Source of the DNA: Flavobacterium sp. PMTSA4
GTDB taxonomy: Bacteria > Bacteroidota > Bacteroidia > Flavobacteriales > Flavobacteriaceae
Reading direction: 5' to 3'
Assembly: GCF_032098525.1 (NCBI RefSeq)
Contig: NZ_CP134890.1
Location: forward strand, 1,488,001 to 1,552,000
DNA length: 64,000 nucleotides
Position numbers and translations under genes: made by a program. The notes under the pieces are model-generated. The model searched no databases and was not told the origin of the DNA. It saw only the letters and a list, made by a program, of their open reading frames with translations. Of the stretch, positions 8,649 through 18,396 are shown in pieces (positions within the stretch are counted from its first letter, which is position 1; each line of letters opens with the position of its first letter).

Positions 8649-10040
8649 ATGAATATGAAAAGAATATCAAGTTTATTATTAGTTTCTTTATTTAGCGGTG
8701 CAATAACTCTTGGTGCGTACAAAGTATTTTTTGAAAAAGAAAATAAATCAGGAATTATAACATTAGCTACTCCAAACCAAAACAGAACTGTTGGTTTAGC
8801 CGCTGAAAATATCGATTTTACAGCAGCTGCCGAAAGCGCAGTTCACACAGTGGTTCACGTTAAAAATGTTTCTGTTAGAACAGTTTACAATCCAATTATG
8901 GAATATTTTTATGGATCGCGCGGCGGACAACAACAAGAGCAAATCGGTACTGGTTCTGGTGTAATCATCTCTGAAGATGGCTATATTGTTACCAACAATC
9001 ACGTGATAAAAGACGCAACTGATTTGGAAGTTACTTTAAACAATAATAAATCATACAAAGCAAAACTGATTGGTACTGATTCTAAAATGGATATTGCTTT
9101 ATTAAAAATAGATGCCGATGAAAAATTACCTTATACTACTTTTGCAGATTCAGACCAAGTTAAAGTTGGTGAATGGGTTTTAGCAGTTGGTAATCCTTAT
9201 AATCTAACATCAACTGTTACTGCAGGAATTGTATCTGCAAAAGCTAGAAATTTTGACACTAAAGGAATTCAGTCTTTCATACAAACTGACGCCGCTGTAA
9301 ATCCTGGGAATTCTGGTGGAGCTTTAGTTAATACAAAAGGACAATTAATTGGAATCAATACGATGATTTCTTCTCCAACAGGAAGCTATGCAGGATATTC
9401 TTTTGCTGTTCCATCCAATATTACACGTAAAATAATCGAAGACATCATGGAGTTTGGTAATGTTCAACGTGGAATTTTAGGAGTTGAAGGTGGAGAGTTG
9501 AATAGTAAAGTTTCGAAAGAATTAGGTATAAACGATACAGAAGGATTCTATATTAATAAAGTAACCAAAAATTCTGGTGCAGAAAAAGCTGGCTTACAAA
9601 AGGGTGATGTCATTAAAAAATTAGACAATCAATCTATAAGTTCTTTCGCGGAACTTTCTGGATACATTAGTACAAAAAGACCAAACGACAAAGTAAAAGT
9701 TACGTTTATCAGAGATGGCGAATTAAGAACTACGAATGTTTCTTTAATTAAAAATGATGTATTTACTACCGAGTTTAAAGGTTTAGAATTAGAAAATATT
9801 GATGCAAATGATAAAAAACGATTCCGAATTGATTATGGTGTAAAAATTAAAGATATCAATAATGAGAACTTAACTCCATATTATGATCAATTAAAAGGAA
9901 ACATTATTCTTTCGGTTGACAATGTTAAAGCTACTGATGTAGAAACCATTTCAACTTTCTTGAACAAAAAAGATGAAAATAGAAGCGCTAATATTAGAAT
10001 GATTGATAAAAATGGTCAAATTATTCAAATCATAATTTAA
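8649..10040 (+). CDS. HtrA/DegP-family periplasmic serine protease
   Basis: A 463-aa Deg protease. An N-terminal hydrophobic segment (about residues 5-22) exports or anchors it. The trypsin-like domain carries the complete triad: His118 in TNNHVIKD, Asp148 in MDIALLKID and Ser222 in NPGNSGGAL. A first PDZ domain follows (about 275-365, with GFYINKV...AGLQKGDVI) and a second, more degenerate PDZ-like region reaches the C terminus. Degrades or refolds damaged envelope proteins. The second codon-pair Met (MNMKR) leaves a two-residue start ambiguity. A terminator follows, so it is probably monocistronic. Confidence 0.95.
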   Translation: MNMKRISSLLLVSLFSGAITLGAYKVFFEKENKSGIITLATPNQNRTVGLAAENIDFTAAAESAVHTVVHVKNVSVRTVYNPIMEYFYGSRGGQQQEQIGTGSGVIISEDGYIVTNNHVIKDATDLEVTLNNNKSYKAKLIGTDSKMDIALLKIDADEKLPYTTFADSDQVKVGEWVLAVGNPYNLTSTVTAGIVSAKARNFDTKGIQSFIQTDAAVNPGNSGGALVNTKGQLIGINTMISSPTGSYAGYSFAVPSNITRKIIEDIMEFGNVQRGILGVEGGELNSKVSKELGINDTEGFYINKVTKNSGAEKAGLQKGDVIKKLDNQSISSFAELSGYISTKRPNDKVKVTFIRDGELRTTNVSLIKNDVFTTEFKGLELENIDANDKKRFRIDYGVKIKDINNENLTPYYDQLKGNIILSVDNVKATDVETISTFLNKKDENRSANIRMIDKNGQIIQIII

Positions 10041-10065
10041 AAAATTTAAAAGGTTAATATTCATT

Positions 10066-10097
10066 AAAACCAGTTCATTCGTGGACTGGTTTTTTTT
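10066..10097 (+). terminator. Terminator after the HtrA-family gene
   Basis: Inverted repeat AAAACCAGT / ACTGGTTTT with a ten-base loop and a T-run of about nine. Confidence 0.85.
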
Positions 10098-10143
10098 GTG
10101 TTAAAAAATAGCGAAATCGTTTTCGTGATATATGTCAAATGAT

Positions 10144-10151
10144 TACTTTTG
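10144..10151 (+). promoter_or_regulatory. Promoter -7 element of the GAPDH gene
   Basis: TACTTTTG matches TAnnTTTG. It lies 37 bases upstream of ATG 10189, inside the reading-frame extension that would start at 10132, so the extension is not translated from this promoter. Confidence 0.6.
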
Positions 10152-10188
10152 CGGCAAAATTATTTCAACACAACAACTTAATCCTTTT

Positions 10189-11637
10189 ATGAGTACAATA
10201 AACTTATACGAAAAAGAGCTTTCTTTTCAAGCAGACAGAAGAAAAGCTGGCGTAGAATTAATTAAAATCGTCAATGATTTATGGTATGATAAATCAATTG
10301 AATTAGTTCTTTTTAGAAATCAATTAATTGACAGAAACGTCAGCGACATTATCAACTTTCATGAATATGCAGTTGAATTTGTTAAAAAACCAATTAATGT
10401 TTTTGATTCTGTAGAAGTTGCTCGCGCTATTCAAAATTTAGATTTACCACCATCAAGAATCGATATCGGAAAATTAACTTATGAATATCATCTTGAAGAT
10501 GAAAAATATCATGATAGCAGAGCATTTGTAATTGATAAATTAAAAAATGCAAAAAATTTCCAAGACTTAAAACCAAAAGATGTAGTTCTTTATGGTTTCG
10601 GTAGAATTGGCCGATTATTAGCTCGTGAAATGATGAGTAAAATAGGCAAAGGACAACAATTACGCCTTCGTGCAATAGTTACTCGAGATAAAAACGATGC
10701 CGTTTTATTGGAAAAAAGAGCTTCATTGTTAAGATACGATTCGGTTCACGGAGATTTTGAAGGTTCTGTTCAAGCAGATATTGAGAATAATGCTTTGATT
10801 ATTAATGGTACAACTGTTCATATCATTACAGCAAATTCTCCAGAAGAAATTGATTATACAAAATATGGTATCGAAGATGCTTTATTGATTGATAATACTG
10901 GTGCTTTTACTACTGAAGAAGCTTTAAAAAGACATTTAACTTCTAAAGGAGTTGAAAAAGTATTATTGACTGCTCCTGGAAAAGGTGTTCCAAATATTGT
11001 TTATGGTGTAAATCATAATGATTACAATCCAGATGATGTGACGATTTATTCTGCTGCTTCATGTACAACTAATGCAATTACTCCAGTTTTAGCAGTAATT
11101 GAAGAAACACTTGGAGTTGTTAAAGGTCATATCGAAACAATTCATGCTTATACAAACGACCAAAACTTGGTTGACAATATGCATAAAAAATACCGTCGTG
11201 GTCGTTCGGCAGCTTTAAATATGGTTATTACTGAAACTGGTGCCGGAAGTGCTGTTGCAAAAGCTTTACCAAGTTTAGCTGGTAAATTGACTTCAAACGC
11301 TATTCGTGTTCCTGTTCCAAATGGTTCATTAGTAGTTTTAAATTTAGAACTTGGAAGAGAAACTTCAATTGATGAAGTTAATTCGATAATGAAGAAATAT
11401 GCTTTAGAAGGAAATCTTGTTGAGCAAATTCGTTATTCGTTAAATAATGAACTGGTTTCTTCAGATATAGTTGGTTCTGCACAACCATCAATTTACGATA
11501 GTAATGCTACAATTGTTTCTCCAGATGGAAAAAGTTTAGTGCTTTATGTTTGGTATGATAATGAATATGGATACAGTCATCAAGTAATTCGTTTAGCAAA
11601 ATATATTGCCAAAGTAAGACGTTATACTTATTATTAA
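10189..11637 (+). CDS. Glyceraldehyde-3-phosphate dehydrogenase, long form
   Basis: A 482-aa GAPDH, clearly longer than the usual 330-340 aa. The classic enzyme starts only around residue 130: Rossmann motif YGFGRIGR near residue 135, catalytic Cys292 in SAASCTTNAI, then the C-terminal WYDNEYGYSHQV. The N-terminal 130 residues (MSTINLYEKELSFQADRRKAG...) form an extra domain of unknown role that is typical of the long Bacteroidetes paralogue; a standard-length GAPDH is usually encoded elsewhere. I chose ATG 10189 because a -7 element sits at 10144-10151. Catalyses NAD(P)-dependent oxidation of glyceraldehyde 3-phosphate in glycolysis or the reverse; cofactor choice is not determined. Confidence 0.93.
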   Translation: MSTINLYEKELSFQADRRKAGVELIKIVNDLWYDKSIELVLFRNQLIDRNVSDIINFHEYAVEFVKKPINVFDSVEVARAIQNLDLPPSRIDIGKLTYEYHLEDEKYHDSRAFVIDKLKNAKNFQDLKPKDVVLYGFGRIGRLLAREMMSKIGKGQQLRLRAIVTRDKNDAVLLEKRASLLRYDSVHGDFEGSVQADIENNALIINGTTVHIITANSPEEIDYTKYGIEDALLIDNTGAFTTEEALKRHLTSKGVEKVLLTAPGKGVPNIVYGVNHNDYNPDDVTIYSAASCTTNAITPVLAVIEETLGVVKGHIETIHAYTNDQNLVDNMHKKYRRGRSAALNMVITETGAGSAVAKALPSLAGKLTSNAIRVPVPNGSLVVLNLELGRETSIDEVNSIMKKYALEGNLVEQIRYSLNNELVSSDIVGSAQPSIYDSNATIVSPDGKSLVLYVWYDNEYGYSHQVIRLAKYIAKVRRYTYY

Positions 11638-11668
11638 TAGAACAAATTATTAGTTCAAATTGAAAAAA

Positions 11669-11703
11669 TCTGTCTCAATAAATTATTGAGGCGGATTTTT
11701 TTT
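11669..11703 (+). terminator. Terminator after the GAPDH gene
   Basis: Eleven-base-pair stem around CTCAATAA / TTATTGAG with some G-U pairs, followed by eight T. Confidence 0.8.
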
Positions 11704-11860
11704 ACCCTAACTCTTAATCCTACAAAAATGGATTAAACACACCAAATAATCGATAAATAGCATACTTTTTAGTTAAAAGTAAGTTTATATTTTTATAAAT
11801 CAATTTTCATATTAAAATATTTTATATTTTGCACGTCTTAAAACAGTTAACAACAAACTA

Positions 11861-12235
11861 ATGAATAAAGTAATCTTCACATTTCTTTTATTGACTAATA
11901 TTGTTTTTTCACAACAAAAAAATAGAATTGAAACCTATCATTATGGTCAAAGTGGAATGGAACTGATTGCAAAATCTAAGAAAGAAATGGTAATCATCAG
12001 CACTCACAATGCTAAAATGAATATCCGCGAAGAAATTGCTAGAAAAGTTTATGATTTGTATGCTGAAAATAAATTAGTAAATAACACTAAAATCATCATT
12101 GCTGGAAATCATGCTAATGTTACAGGTAAATGTGTAATAAGAAAAAAAGATAATCTTATCGCTGTTGATTTTTATTATGAAATAGTTGAATGGGAAAATG
12201 GACTAACCGAAGTTTATTCTAACCATGTAAGTTAA
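11861..12235 (+). CDS. Small exported protein of unknown function
   Basis: A 124-aa protein that I do not recognise. It has a signal peptide (about residues 1-18, ending VFSQ), then a compact region without membrane segments or cysteine pairs; the only cysteine lies in KCVIRKK. It is therefore probably a soluble periplasmic or secreted protein. The upstream sequence TATATTTTGC resembles a -7 element with one extra base. A bidirectional terminator separates it from the convergent aconitase gene, so it is likely a single-gene unit. Confidence 0.7.
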   Translation: MNKVIFTFLLLTNIVFSQQKNRIETYHYGQSGMELIAKSKKEMVIISTHNAKMNIREEIARKVYDLYAENKLVNNTKIIIAGNHANVTGKCVIRKKDNLIAVDFYYEIVEWENGLTEVYSNHVS

Positions 12236-12268
12236 AAAAAAGCCTCGCAAATTGCGAGGCTTTTTTTT
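12233..12268. terminator. Bidirectional terminator between the small exported gene and aconitase
   Basis: Nine-base-pair stem GCCTCGCAA / TTGCGAGGC with A-run before and T-run after, so it can serve both convergent genes. Confidence 0.9.
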
Positions 12269-12285
12269 ATCAATATAATTATAAC

Positions 12286-14550
12286 TTATGCTTTACCAGC
12301 TGCAATTAAATTAAGTGCTGAACCAGCAACAAACCATCCAATTTGGCTTTCGTTATAAGTATGATTTGCAAGAATAATATCTTTTGAACCATCCGCATGA
12401 ACGAATTCTAAAGTTAATGGTTTTCCAGGAGCAAATTCTGTTAAGTCTAAGAAGTTGATGGTATCATCTTCTTGAATTTTATCATAATCCGCTTCGTTAG
12501 CAAATGTTAATGCTAACATACCTTGTTTTTTCAAATTTGTCTCGTGAATACGTGCAAACGATTTTACTAAAACCGCTTTTACACCCAAGAAACGTGGCTC
12601 CATAGCCGCGTGTTCACGAGAAGAACCTTCTCCGTAATTATGATCCCCAACTACAATACTTGGAACACCCGCTGCTTTGTAAGCTCTTTGAACTTTAGGC
12701 ACTTCAGCATACTCACCTGTCAATTGGTTTTTAACTGAATTTGCTTTTCCATTGTATGCGTTTTCGGCACCTATCAACATATTGTTTGAAATATTATCTA
12801 AATGTCCTCGGAAACGTAACCATGGTCCAGCCATAGAAATGTGGTCAGTTGTACATTTACCAAATGCTTTGATTAATAATTTTGCTCCTGTTATATTTTT
12901 TCCATCCCATGCTTCGAATGGCGCTAATAATTGTAGTCTATCTGAAGTTGGAGAAACAGCTACTTGAACATTACTTCCATCAGCTGCTGGAGCTTGAAAA
13001 CCTGCATCTTCTACATCAAAACCTTTGCTTGGTAATTCATCACCAAAAGGAGGATTTAGTTTCACTTCTTCTCCATTATCATTTAACAATGTATCTGTAA
13101 TTGGATTAAAAGATAAATCTCCTGAAATTGCTAAAGCTGCTACCATTTCTGGTGATGTTACAAAAGCATGTGTATTTGGATTTCCATCGGCACGTTTAGA
13201 GAAGTTTCTGTTAAACGAATGTACGATGGTGTTTTTCTCTTGCTTGTCAGCTCCTGCTCTATCCCATTGACCGATACATGGTCCACAAGCATTTGTGAAT
13301 ACTTTGGTACCCATTTTTTCGAAATCAGCAATGATTCCATCTCTTTCAATAGTATAACGAATTTGCTCTGAACCTGGATTGATGCCAAACTCTGCTTTAG
13401 GAGTAATTCCATGAGCAACAGCTTGTCTTACGATTGAAGCTGCTCTTGACATATCTTCATAAGAAGAATTGGTACAAGAACCAATTAATCCCCATTCTAC
13501 TTTTAATGGCCATCCATTAGCTAATGCTTCTTCTTTCATTTTAGAAACTGGTGTTCCTCTGTCTGGAGTGAATGGTCCGTTGATATGTGGTTCTAATTCT
13601 GATAAATTGATTTCAATTACTTGGTCGAAATATTGTTCTGGATTTACATAAACCTCAGTATCTGCAGTTAAATAATCGGCAACTTTATCGGCAGCATTTA
13701 CTACGTCTTGACGACCTGTAGCTGCTAAATATCTTCTCATTGAATCATCGTAACCGAATGTTGAAGTTGTTGCGCCAATTTCTGCTCCCATGTTACAAAT
13801 AGTTCCTTTACCAGTACAAGACATTGATGTTGCTCCTTCTCCAAAATATTCAACGATTGCACCTGTTCCACCTTTTACGGTTAGAATATCGGCAACTTTA
13901 AGGATAACATCTTTTGGAGCCGTCCAACCGTTAAGTTTTCCTGTCAATTTTACTCCGATTAGTTTTGGAAATTTTAATTCCCATGACATTCCAGACATTA
14001 CATCAACTGCATCTGCACCTCCAACACCGATTGCTAACATTCCTAAACCACCTGCATTTACTGTGTGAGAATCGGTACCAATCATCATTCCTCCTGGGAA
14101 TGCATAATTTTCTAAAACAATTTGGTGGATGATTCCAGAACCTGGTTTCCAAAACCCGATTCCATATTTATTTGATACTGAAGAAAGGAAATCGAATACT
14201 TCTTTTGATTGTGAATTAGCTACTGCTAAATCGGTGGTAGCACCTACTTTTGCTTGAATTAAGTGGTCGCAATGTACTGTTGTTGGTACTGCTACTGTTT
14301 TTTTACCTGCGTGCATGAACTGCAATAACGCCATTTGTGCGGTAGCATCTTGACATGCTACTCTATCTGGAGCAAAATCTACGTAATCTTTTCCTCTTGT
14401 GAAGGCTTGAGAAGGCATTCCTTCCCAAAGGTGTGAATATAAAATCTTTTCAGATAAGGTAAGTGGACGACCAACTAATTCGCGAGCTTTGTCAACTTTA
14501 GCGGCTAAGTTAGCATACACTTTTTCAATCATTTCAATATCAAAAGCCAT
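12286..14550 (-). CDS. acnA: Aconitate hydratase (mitochondrial type)
   Basis: A 754-aa aconitase that isomerises citrate and isocitrate in the TCA cycle. The [4Fe-4S] cysteines are present: one in GSCTNSSYEDM and two in NACGPCIGQW. The early CQDATAQMALLQF and HCDHLIQA, and GDHNYGEGSSREHAA in the swivel domain, are family hallmarks, and the length equals the mitochondrial-type enzyme rather than the 890-aa AcnA or AcnB forms; the symbol is therefore approximate. A -7 element sits 30 bases upstream. The gene's frames on the opposite strand are open over long stretches, which reflects codon bias and not extra genes. Confidence 0.96.
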   Translation of the reverse strand: MAFDIEMIEKVYANLAAKVDKARELVGRPLTLSEKILYSHLWEGMPSQAFTRGKDYVDFAPDRVACQDATAQMALLQFMHAGKKTVAVPTTVHCDHLIQAKVGATTDLAVANSQSKEVFDFLSSVSNKYGIGFWKPGSGIIHQIVLENYAFPGGMMIGTDSHTVNAGGLGMLAIGVGGADAVDVMSGMSWELKFPKLIGVKLTGKLNGWTAPKDVILKVADILTVKGGTGAIVEYFGEGATSMSCTGKGTICNMGAEIGATTSTFGYDDSMRRYLAATGRQDVVNAADKVADYLTADTEVYVNPEQYFDQVIEINLSELEPHINGPFTPDRGTPVSKMKEEALANGWPLKVEWGLIGSCTNSSYEDMSRAASIVRQAVAHGITPKAEFGINPGSEQIRYTIERDGIIADFEKMGTKVFTNACGPCIGQWDRAGADKQEKNTIVHSFNRNFSKRADGNPNTHAFVTSPEMVAALAISGDLSFNPITDTLLNDNGEEVKLNPPFGDELPSKGFDVEDAGFQAPAADGSNVQVAVSPTSDRLQLLAPFEAWDGKNITGAKLLIKAFGKCTTDHISMAGPWLRFRGHLDNISNNMLIGAENAYNGKANSVKNQLTGEYAEVPKVQRAYKAAGVPSIVVGDHNYGEGSSREHAAMEPRFLGVKAVLVKSFARIHETNLKKQGMLALTFANEADYDKIQEDDTINFLDLTEFAPGKPLTLEFVHADGSKDIILANHTYNESQIGWFVAGSALNLIAAGKA

Positions 14551-14579
14551 AATATAAATTGGTTTATTTGTTCGAGTTG

Positions 14580-14587
14580 CAAATTTA
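14580..14587 (-). promoter_or_regulatory. Promoter -7 element of the aconitase gene
   Basis: Minus strand TAAATTTG matches TAnnTTTG. A TTG lies 14 bases further upstream, closer than the usual 19 or so. Confidence 0.5.
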
Positions 14588-14717
14588 CGAAAACGTTATA
14601 CCAATAAAAAAAAAATAAATTGAATATCTTGGGAAAACGTGCTGAATTATGAAAATACCAATTTAGACTATAGATTTTTGTTAATATCTAATTATAAAGG
14701 CCTAAAATTAAGAATTC

Positions 14718-15827
14718 CTAATTTTTATCTCTTAAATCCATCATTGGCTTTTCGTAAAAACGGTATAATAATGTGCTTAAAATGAATACAATTATTAAAT
14801 ATATGGCTGTAAAAAGCAATCGTTCTGTTTTTGAAAAGGAAATTGTATCAACAAAGTATTTCATTAGATACAAAATAAGGCTGTAATGGAGTAAATAAAT
14901 GGAATAGGAAATCTTACTGATGAACTCTATTGGTTTTTGAATAAAGGTTGCTTCTGTTTTCCAAAGGGAAAGTAATGGTAGAAATAATGCTACGCAAACG
15001 GAGGTTAATGGAAGATAAAGTAGGTTCCAGAAATTAGGATTGGTTTCTATTAGCAGACCAAAATAAGCCAAACCGAAGAAGAGAAATAGGAATAACAGCA
15101 TTCCGAGTAGTGCTGAAATTTGTTTTGCTTTTTCCCAAACTTGTTGGTAATTGTTGAATATCCAACTGGCAAAAACTCCGATATATATGGAATCTAATCT
15201 ATAAATTACTACTGATTTTAGCGCTACGTTCCATTGATTTAATGTGGTGTTTGTTGTTGCATAAGTATAGTCTATTTTGGCTAAAAAGGATAGAGCTATT
15301 AGTGTAATTACTGCTAAAAGATATACTCTTGATTTTCCTTTTTTTATGACTGTTCCGAGGATGATTAATGCTAGTGGTAAAAGTATGTATGCAAATTCTT
15401 CGACGGAAAGACTCCATGATTCTGGGAAGAAAGGCAGCATTGGTGCTTTGATATTTTGCAGGAAAAAGAAATAGCGCCAGAGTTGTGGAATGTTATAGCC
15501 AACCAGAAATGCTACCAAAACATTTATTAGTAATACTAGATAATAATTGGGTAAGGTTCTGAACCAACGTCTTTTTAGGAAATAGAGTGCTGTTTTTGGG
15601 GTGAATTCTTCTTTGATGAATAGTTTGAACAGTATGTTTCCGATGAGGAAACCGCTTAATACAAAGAATAACTCGACTCCGAAGAAGCCGAAAAGTTGTA
15701 ATGATTGGTAGAGAATGTCTTGTCTTTCGGGGTATATCCAAAGGCAATGGCCAAATAACACCATTAGAATGGCTAATGCTCGCATGAGGTCGAGGCCGAA
15801 GATTCTATTGGTTGTTGGTTTTGACAT
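14718..15827 (-). CDS. Membrane acyltransferase, OafA/YrhL (acyltransferase 3) family
   Basis: A 369-aa polytopic membrane protein of the acyltransferase-3 family. It starts with the family pattern GLDLMRALAILMVLFGHC, with the key His22 in the first helix, and contains FFGVELFFVLSGFLIG and KRRWFRTLPNYY with the usual Arg-rich loop. About ten hydrophobic segments follow. Members transfer acyl groups to surface polysaccharides or other envelope glycans; the acceptor is unknown and there is no polysaccharide cluster nearby. GC content is slightly higher than in the flanking genes. It lies upstream of aconitase on the same strand, 167 bases away, and aconitase has its own -7 element. Confidence 0.9.
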   Translation of the reverse strand: MSKPTTNRIFGLDLMRALAILMVLFGHCLWIYPERQDILYQSLQLFGFFGVELFFVLSGFLIGNILFKLFIKEEFTPKTALYFLKRRWFRTLPNYYLVLLINVLVAFLVGYNIPQLWRYFFFLQNIKAPMLPFFPESWSLSVEEFAYILLPLALIILGTVIKKGKSRVYLLAVITLIALSFLAKIDYTYATTNTTLNQWNVALKSVVIYRLDSIYIGVFASWIFNNYQQVWEKAKQISALLGMLLFLFLFFGLAYFGLLIETNPNFWNLLYLPLTSVCVALFLPLLSLWKTEATFIQKPIEFISKISYSIYLLHYSLILYLMKYFVDTISFSKTERLLFTAIYLIIVFILSTLLYRFYEKPMMDLRDKN

Positions 15828-15941
15828 TATGGCTTTATGGTTTTGTTAAAAGTAGTGAATTTAGTTTTTAGTGATTGTATTTTGTTTTCAGTTTTTTTGA
15901 ATTGTTTTGCTAAAGGATTGAAAAAAGGAATACAAAAAATT

Positions 15942-15973
15942 AAAAAAAGCACTCTTTAAGGAGTGCTTTTTTA
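15942..15973 (-). terminator. Terminator after moxR
   Basis: Inverted repeat AAAAGCACTC / GAGTGCTTTT with a six-base loop. It lies 19 bases after the moxR stop. The remaining spacer up to the acyltransferase start (15828-15941) shows no other feature. Confidence 0.85.
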
Positions 15974-15991
15974 AAAATTTTTAAAGAATAC

Positions 15992-16945
15992 TTATAATAA
16001 TTTGTCGATAATCATTTCTTCGGTGATTCCTTCGGCGTCGGCTTTGTAGTTTTTGATGATACGATGGCGCAGGATTCCGGTTGCTACTGCTTTTACGTCT
16101 TCGATGTCTGGGGAGAACTTTCCGTTGAAGGCTGCATGTGCTTTGGCAGCCAAAATGAGGTTTTGTGATGCTCTTGGTCCTGCACCCCAATCGAGATAAT
16201 TTTTGACAAAATCATTTGAAAGTTCGCTATCGGGACGTGTTTTACCTACTAATGTAACGGCATATTCGATAACATTATCAGCGACTGGAACACGACGAAT
16301 GAGGTGTTGGAAATCGATGATTTCCTGAGCGGTGAATAATGGGTTTATGGTTTGTTTTTCGTCGGAAGTGGTGCTTTTTACTACTTGTACTTCTTCGGCA
16401 AAGGATGGATAATCTAACTTGATGGCAAACATAAAACGGTCTAATTGTGCTTCAGGTAACGGATAGGTTCCTTCTTGCTCAATTGGGTTTTGGGTTGCTA
16501 AAACGAAATAGGGTAATGATAGTTTGTAATGTTGCCCAGCGATGGTAACGGCACGTTCTTGCATGGCTTCTAGTAAAGCTGCTTGTGTTTTTGGTGGCGT
16601 TCTGTTAATCTCGTCGGCAAGGATGATGTTAGAGAAAATTGGTCCTTTGATGAACTTGAACTGGCGGTTTTCGTCTAATATTTCGCTTCCTAAAATATCT
16701 GATGGCATCAAATCGGGTGTGAACTGAATGCGTTTAAAATCAAGTCCGAGTGCTTGTGCAATGGTGTTTACCATTAAGGTTTTTGCCAATCCTGGTACAC
16801 CAACTAAAAGTGAATGTCCGCCGGAGAAAATACTTAACAGAATTTGGTCGACCACTACTTCCTGACCAATGATGATTTTGCTTATTTCTTTTTTAAGCTC
16901 TACTCTTTTTTGAACTAAGTTTTGTATTGCAGCTACGTCAGACAT
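15992..16945 (-). CDS. MoxR-type AAA+ ATPase
   Basis: A 317-aa MoxR AAA+ ATPase. Walker A is GVPGLAKT near residue 55, Walker B is ADEINR near residue 113, sensor 1 is ATQNPIEQEGTYPLPEAQLDRF, a MoxR hallmark. These ATPases act as chaperones for metal insertion or complex assembly, usually with von Willebrand factor A proteins and a DUF58 protein; those partners are not directly downstream, where a terminator follows. It lies 47 bases behind the surA-like gene on the same strand and may be co-transcribed with the foldase genes. Confidence 0.93.
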   Translation of the reverse strand: MSDVAAIQNLVQKRVELKKEISKIIIGQEVVVDQILLSIFSGGHSLLVGVPGLAKTLMVNTIAQALGLDFKRIQFTPDLMPSDILGSEILDENRQFKFIKGPIFSNIILADEINRTPPKTQAALLEAMQERAVTIAGQHYKLSLPYFVLATQNPIEQEGTYPLPEAQLDRFMFAIKLDYPSFAEEVQVVKSTTSDEKQTINPLFTAQEIIDFQHLIRRVPVADNVIEYAVTLVGKTRPDSELSNDFVKNYLDWGAGPRASQNLILAAKAHAAFNGKFSPDIEDVKAVATGILRHRIIKNYKADAEGITEEMIIDKLL

Positions 16946-16992
16946 TCGGAATTATTTTGATTAAATATAAGATTTATTAAACAGATGGCTTT

Positions 16993-18396
16993 TTATTTTA
17001 CCCAATTGGCAGTAAAATTGCAATCTTTATAATCTGCATTTATTTTTATGTATGTTTCTTTAATTTTTTCTTGTGTCCATTTAGTAATGGCCTTGATTTG
17101 CTTTTCTTTTAAAGCTAGTTCTTTAATCTTGGTGTAATCTCTAGCATAATCGGCAGTGTGCTCGTTAATTCTATTGGTTACTGTAATGATTTTATATTTT
17201 TTTCCAGCTCTTGGGTCGTCATCTAAAATTGGTTGAGTTATTGCACCGTCTTTTAGATTTGAAACTTCGCTGTATAACGCTGGATCCATTTTGGTTAACT
17301 CAAAATGTGTGTCTTGAGTTCTTGGGTTGATTAAAACTCCACCATTAGCACGCGTTTCTTTTTCGTCAGAAAGTGTTCTTGCGGCTTCTGCAAATGTTAA
17401 TTCACCGTCTTCGATTCTTTTTTTAATAAGCGTAATTTTTTCTTTTGCTTCGTTAAGTGCATCATTTGAAACTTTTGGCATCATTAAGATGTGTCTTAGC
17501 TCAACTTCTTGTCCTTTGATTTTTTCTACCATAATGATGTGGTATCCATATTCTGTTTCGAAAGGTTCTGAAATTTCGCCTTCACCTAAACTAAATGCAA
17601 CATCTTTAAACTCTTTTACAAACTGAGTTTTTCGGTTTATTTTATAGAAACCACCCGATGGCGCTGAAGCTCTATCGTCAGAATAAATAACGGCTCGGGT
17701 TTTAAAACTGGAACCGTCAAGCACTTCTTGTTTAATTTCCTTTAATCGTTTTATGACTCTTTGTTTTTCTTCATCGGATACTTTTGGAGCAACCACAATT
17801 TGGGCAACTTCCATTTCTGCACCAAAAGTAGGCAATTCATTAGTTGGGATTGCTTTAAAAAATGTTCTCACTTCTTCTGGAGTAATTTCAACATCATCAA
17901 CAATTTTACGCTTCATTTCTGCTGTAAGTTTGTTTGTTTTGATAATATCAAACAACTCTGCTCTAAATTCGTCTTCGGTTTCTTTTTTGAAGTATTGCAA
18001 AACTTTGTCCATTGAGCCTAATTGCTCTACCATATAAGCAATTTGCTCTCCCATTTTTTCTTTTACTTCTTCATCTCTTACTACTATACTATCTTGAATA
18101 GCTTGATGCGCATACAATTTATCATCTAAAAGATTGGAAAGCATTTGACAACGAGTAATGTCTTTTACAGAATATCCTTGACTTGATAGCTCAAGATAAG
18201 CTTTATCAATGTCAGAATCTAAGATGTTATAATCACCAACTGTCGCTATAATTCCATCAATTTTTATCTTCTTTGGTAAAATTGACATCTTTTTTGGCTT
18301 CACCGAATCCTTAATTATTTCCTGAGCATTTATGCTTGTAAAGGAAAAAATCGCTAGGATGAATATTAGAATAAATCGGTTATTTATAAATTTCAT
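16993..18396 (-). CDS. SurA-like periplasmic peptidyl-prolyl isomerase
   Basis: A 467-aa SurA-type foldase. Signal peptide of about 25 residues ending INAQ. The N-terminal SurA core includes ATVGDYNILDSDIDKAY. Two parvulin domains follow: the first at about residues 195-290 (GGFYKINRK, SEPFETEYGYHIIMVEK) and the second from about 300 (VELRHILMMPKV). SurA proteins escort unfolded outer-membrane proteins through the periplasm. I use ATG 18396, whose product has a normal signal peptide; ATG 18417 would add seven residues. The start overlaps the upstream lipoprotein gene by 17 bases, so the two are translated from one message. Confidence 0.9.
   Translation of the reverse strand: MKFINNRFILIFILAIFSFTSINAQEIIKDSVKPKKMSILPKKIKIDGIIATVGDYNILDSDIDKAYLELSSQGYSVKDITRCQMLSNLLDDKLYAHQAIQDSIVVRDEEVKEKMGEQIAYMVEQLGSMDKVLQYFKKETEDEFRAELFDIIKTNKLTAEMKRKIVDDVEITPEEVRTFFKAIPTNELPTFGAEMEVAQIVVAPKVSDEEKQRVIKRLKEIKQEVLDGSSFKTRAVIYSDDRASAPSGGFYKINRKTQFVKEFKDVAFSLGEGEISEPFETEYGYHIIMVEKIKGQEVELRHILMMPKVSNDALNEAKEKITLIKKRIEDGELTFAEAARTLSDEKETRANGGVLINPRTQDTHFELTKMDPALYSEVSNLKDGAITQPILDDDPRAGKKYKIITVTNRINEHTADYARDYTKIKELALKEKQIKAITKWTQEKIKETYIKINADYKDCNFTANWVK

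Noticed and set aside
12752..14068. Several long plus-strand open frames across the aconitase gene
   Set aside because: They lie entirely opposite a well-supported aconitase, lack motifs and result from codon bias.
16542..16727. Plus-strand frame opposite moxR
   Set aside because: Shadow of a strongly supported AAA+ gene.
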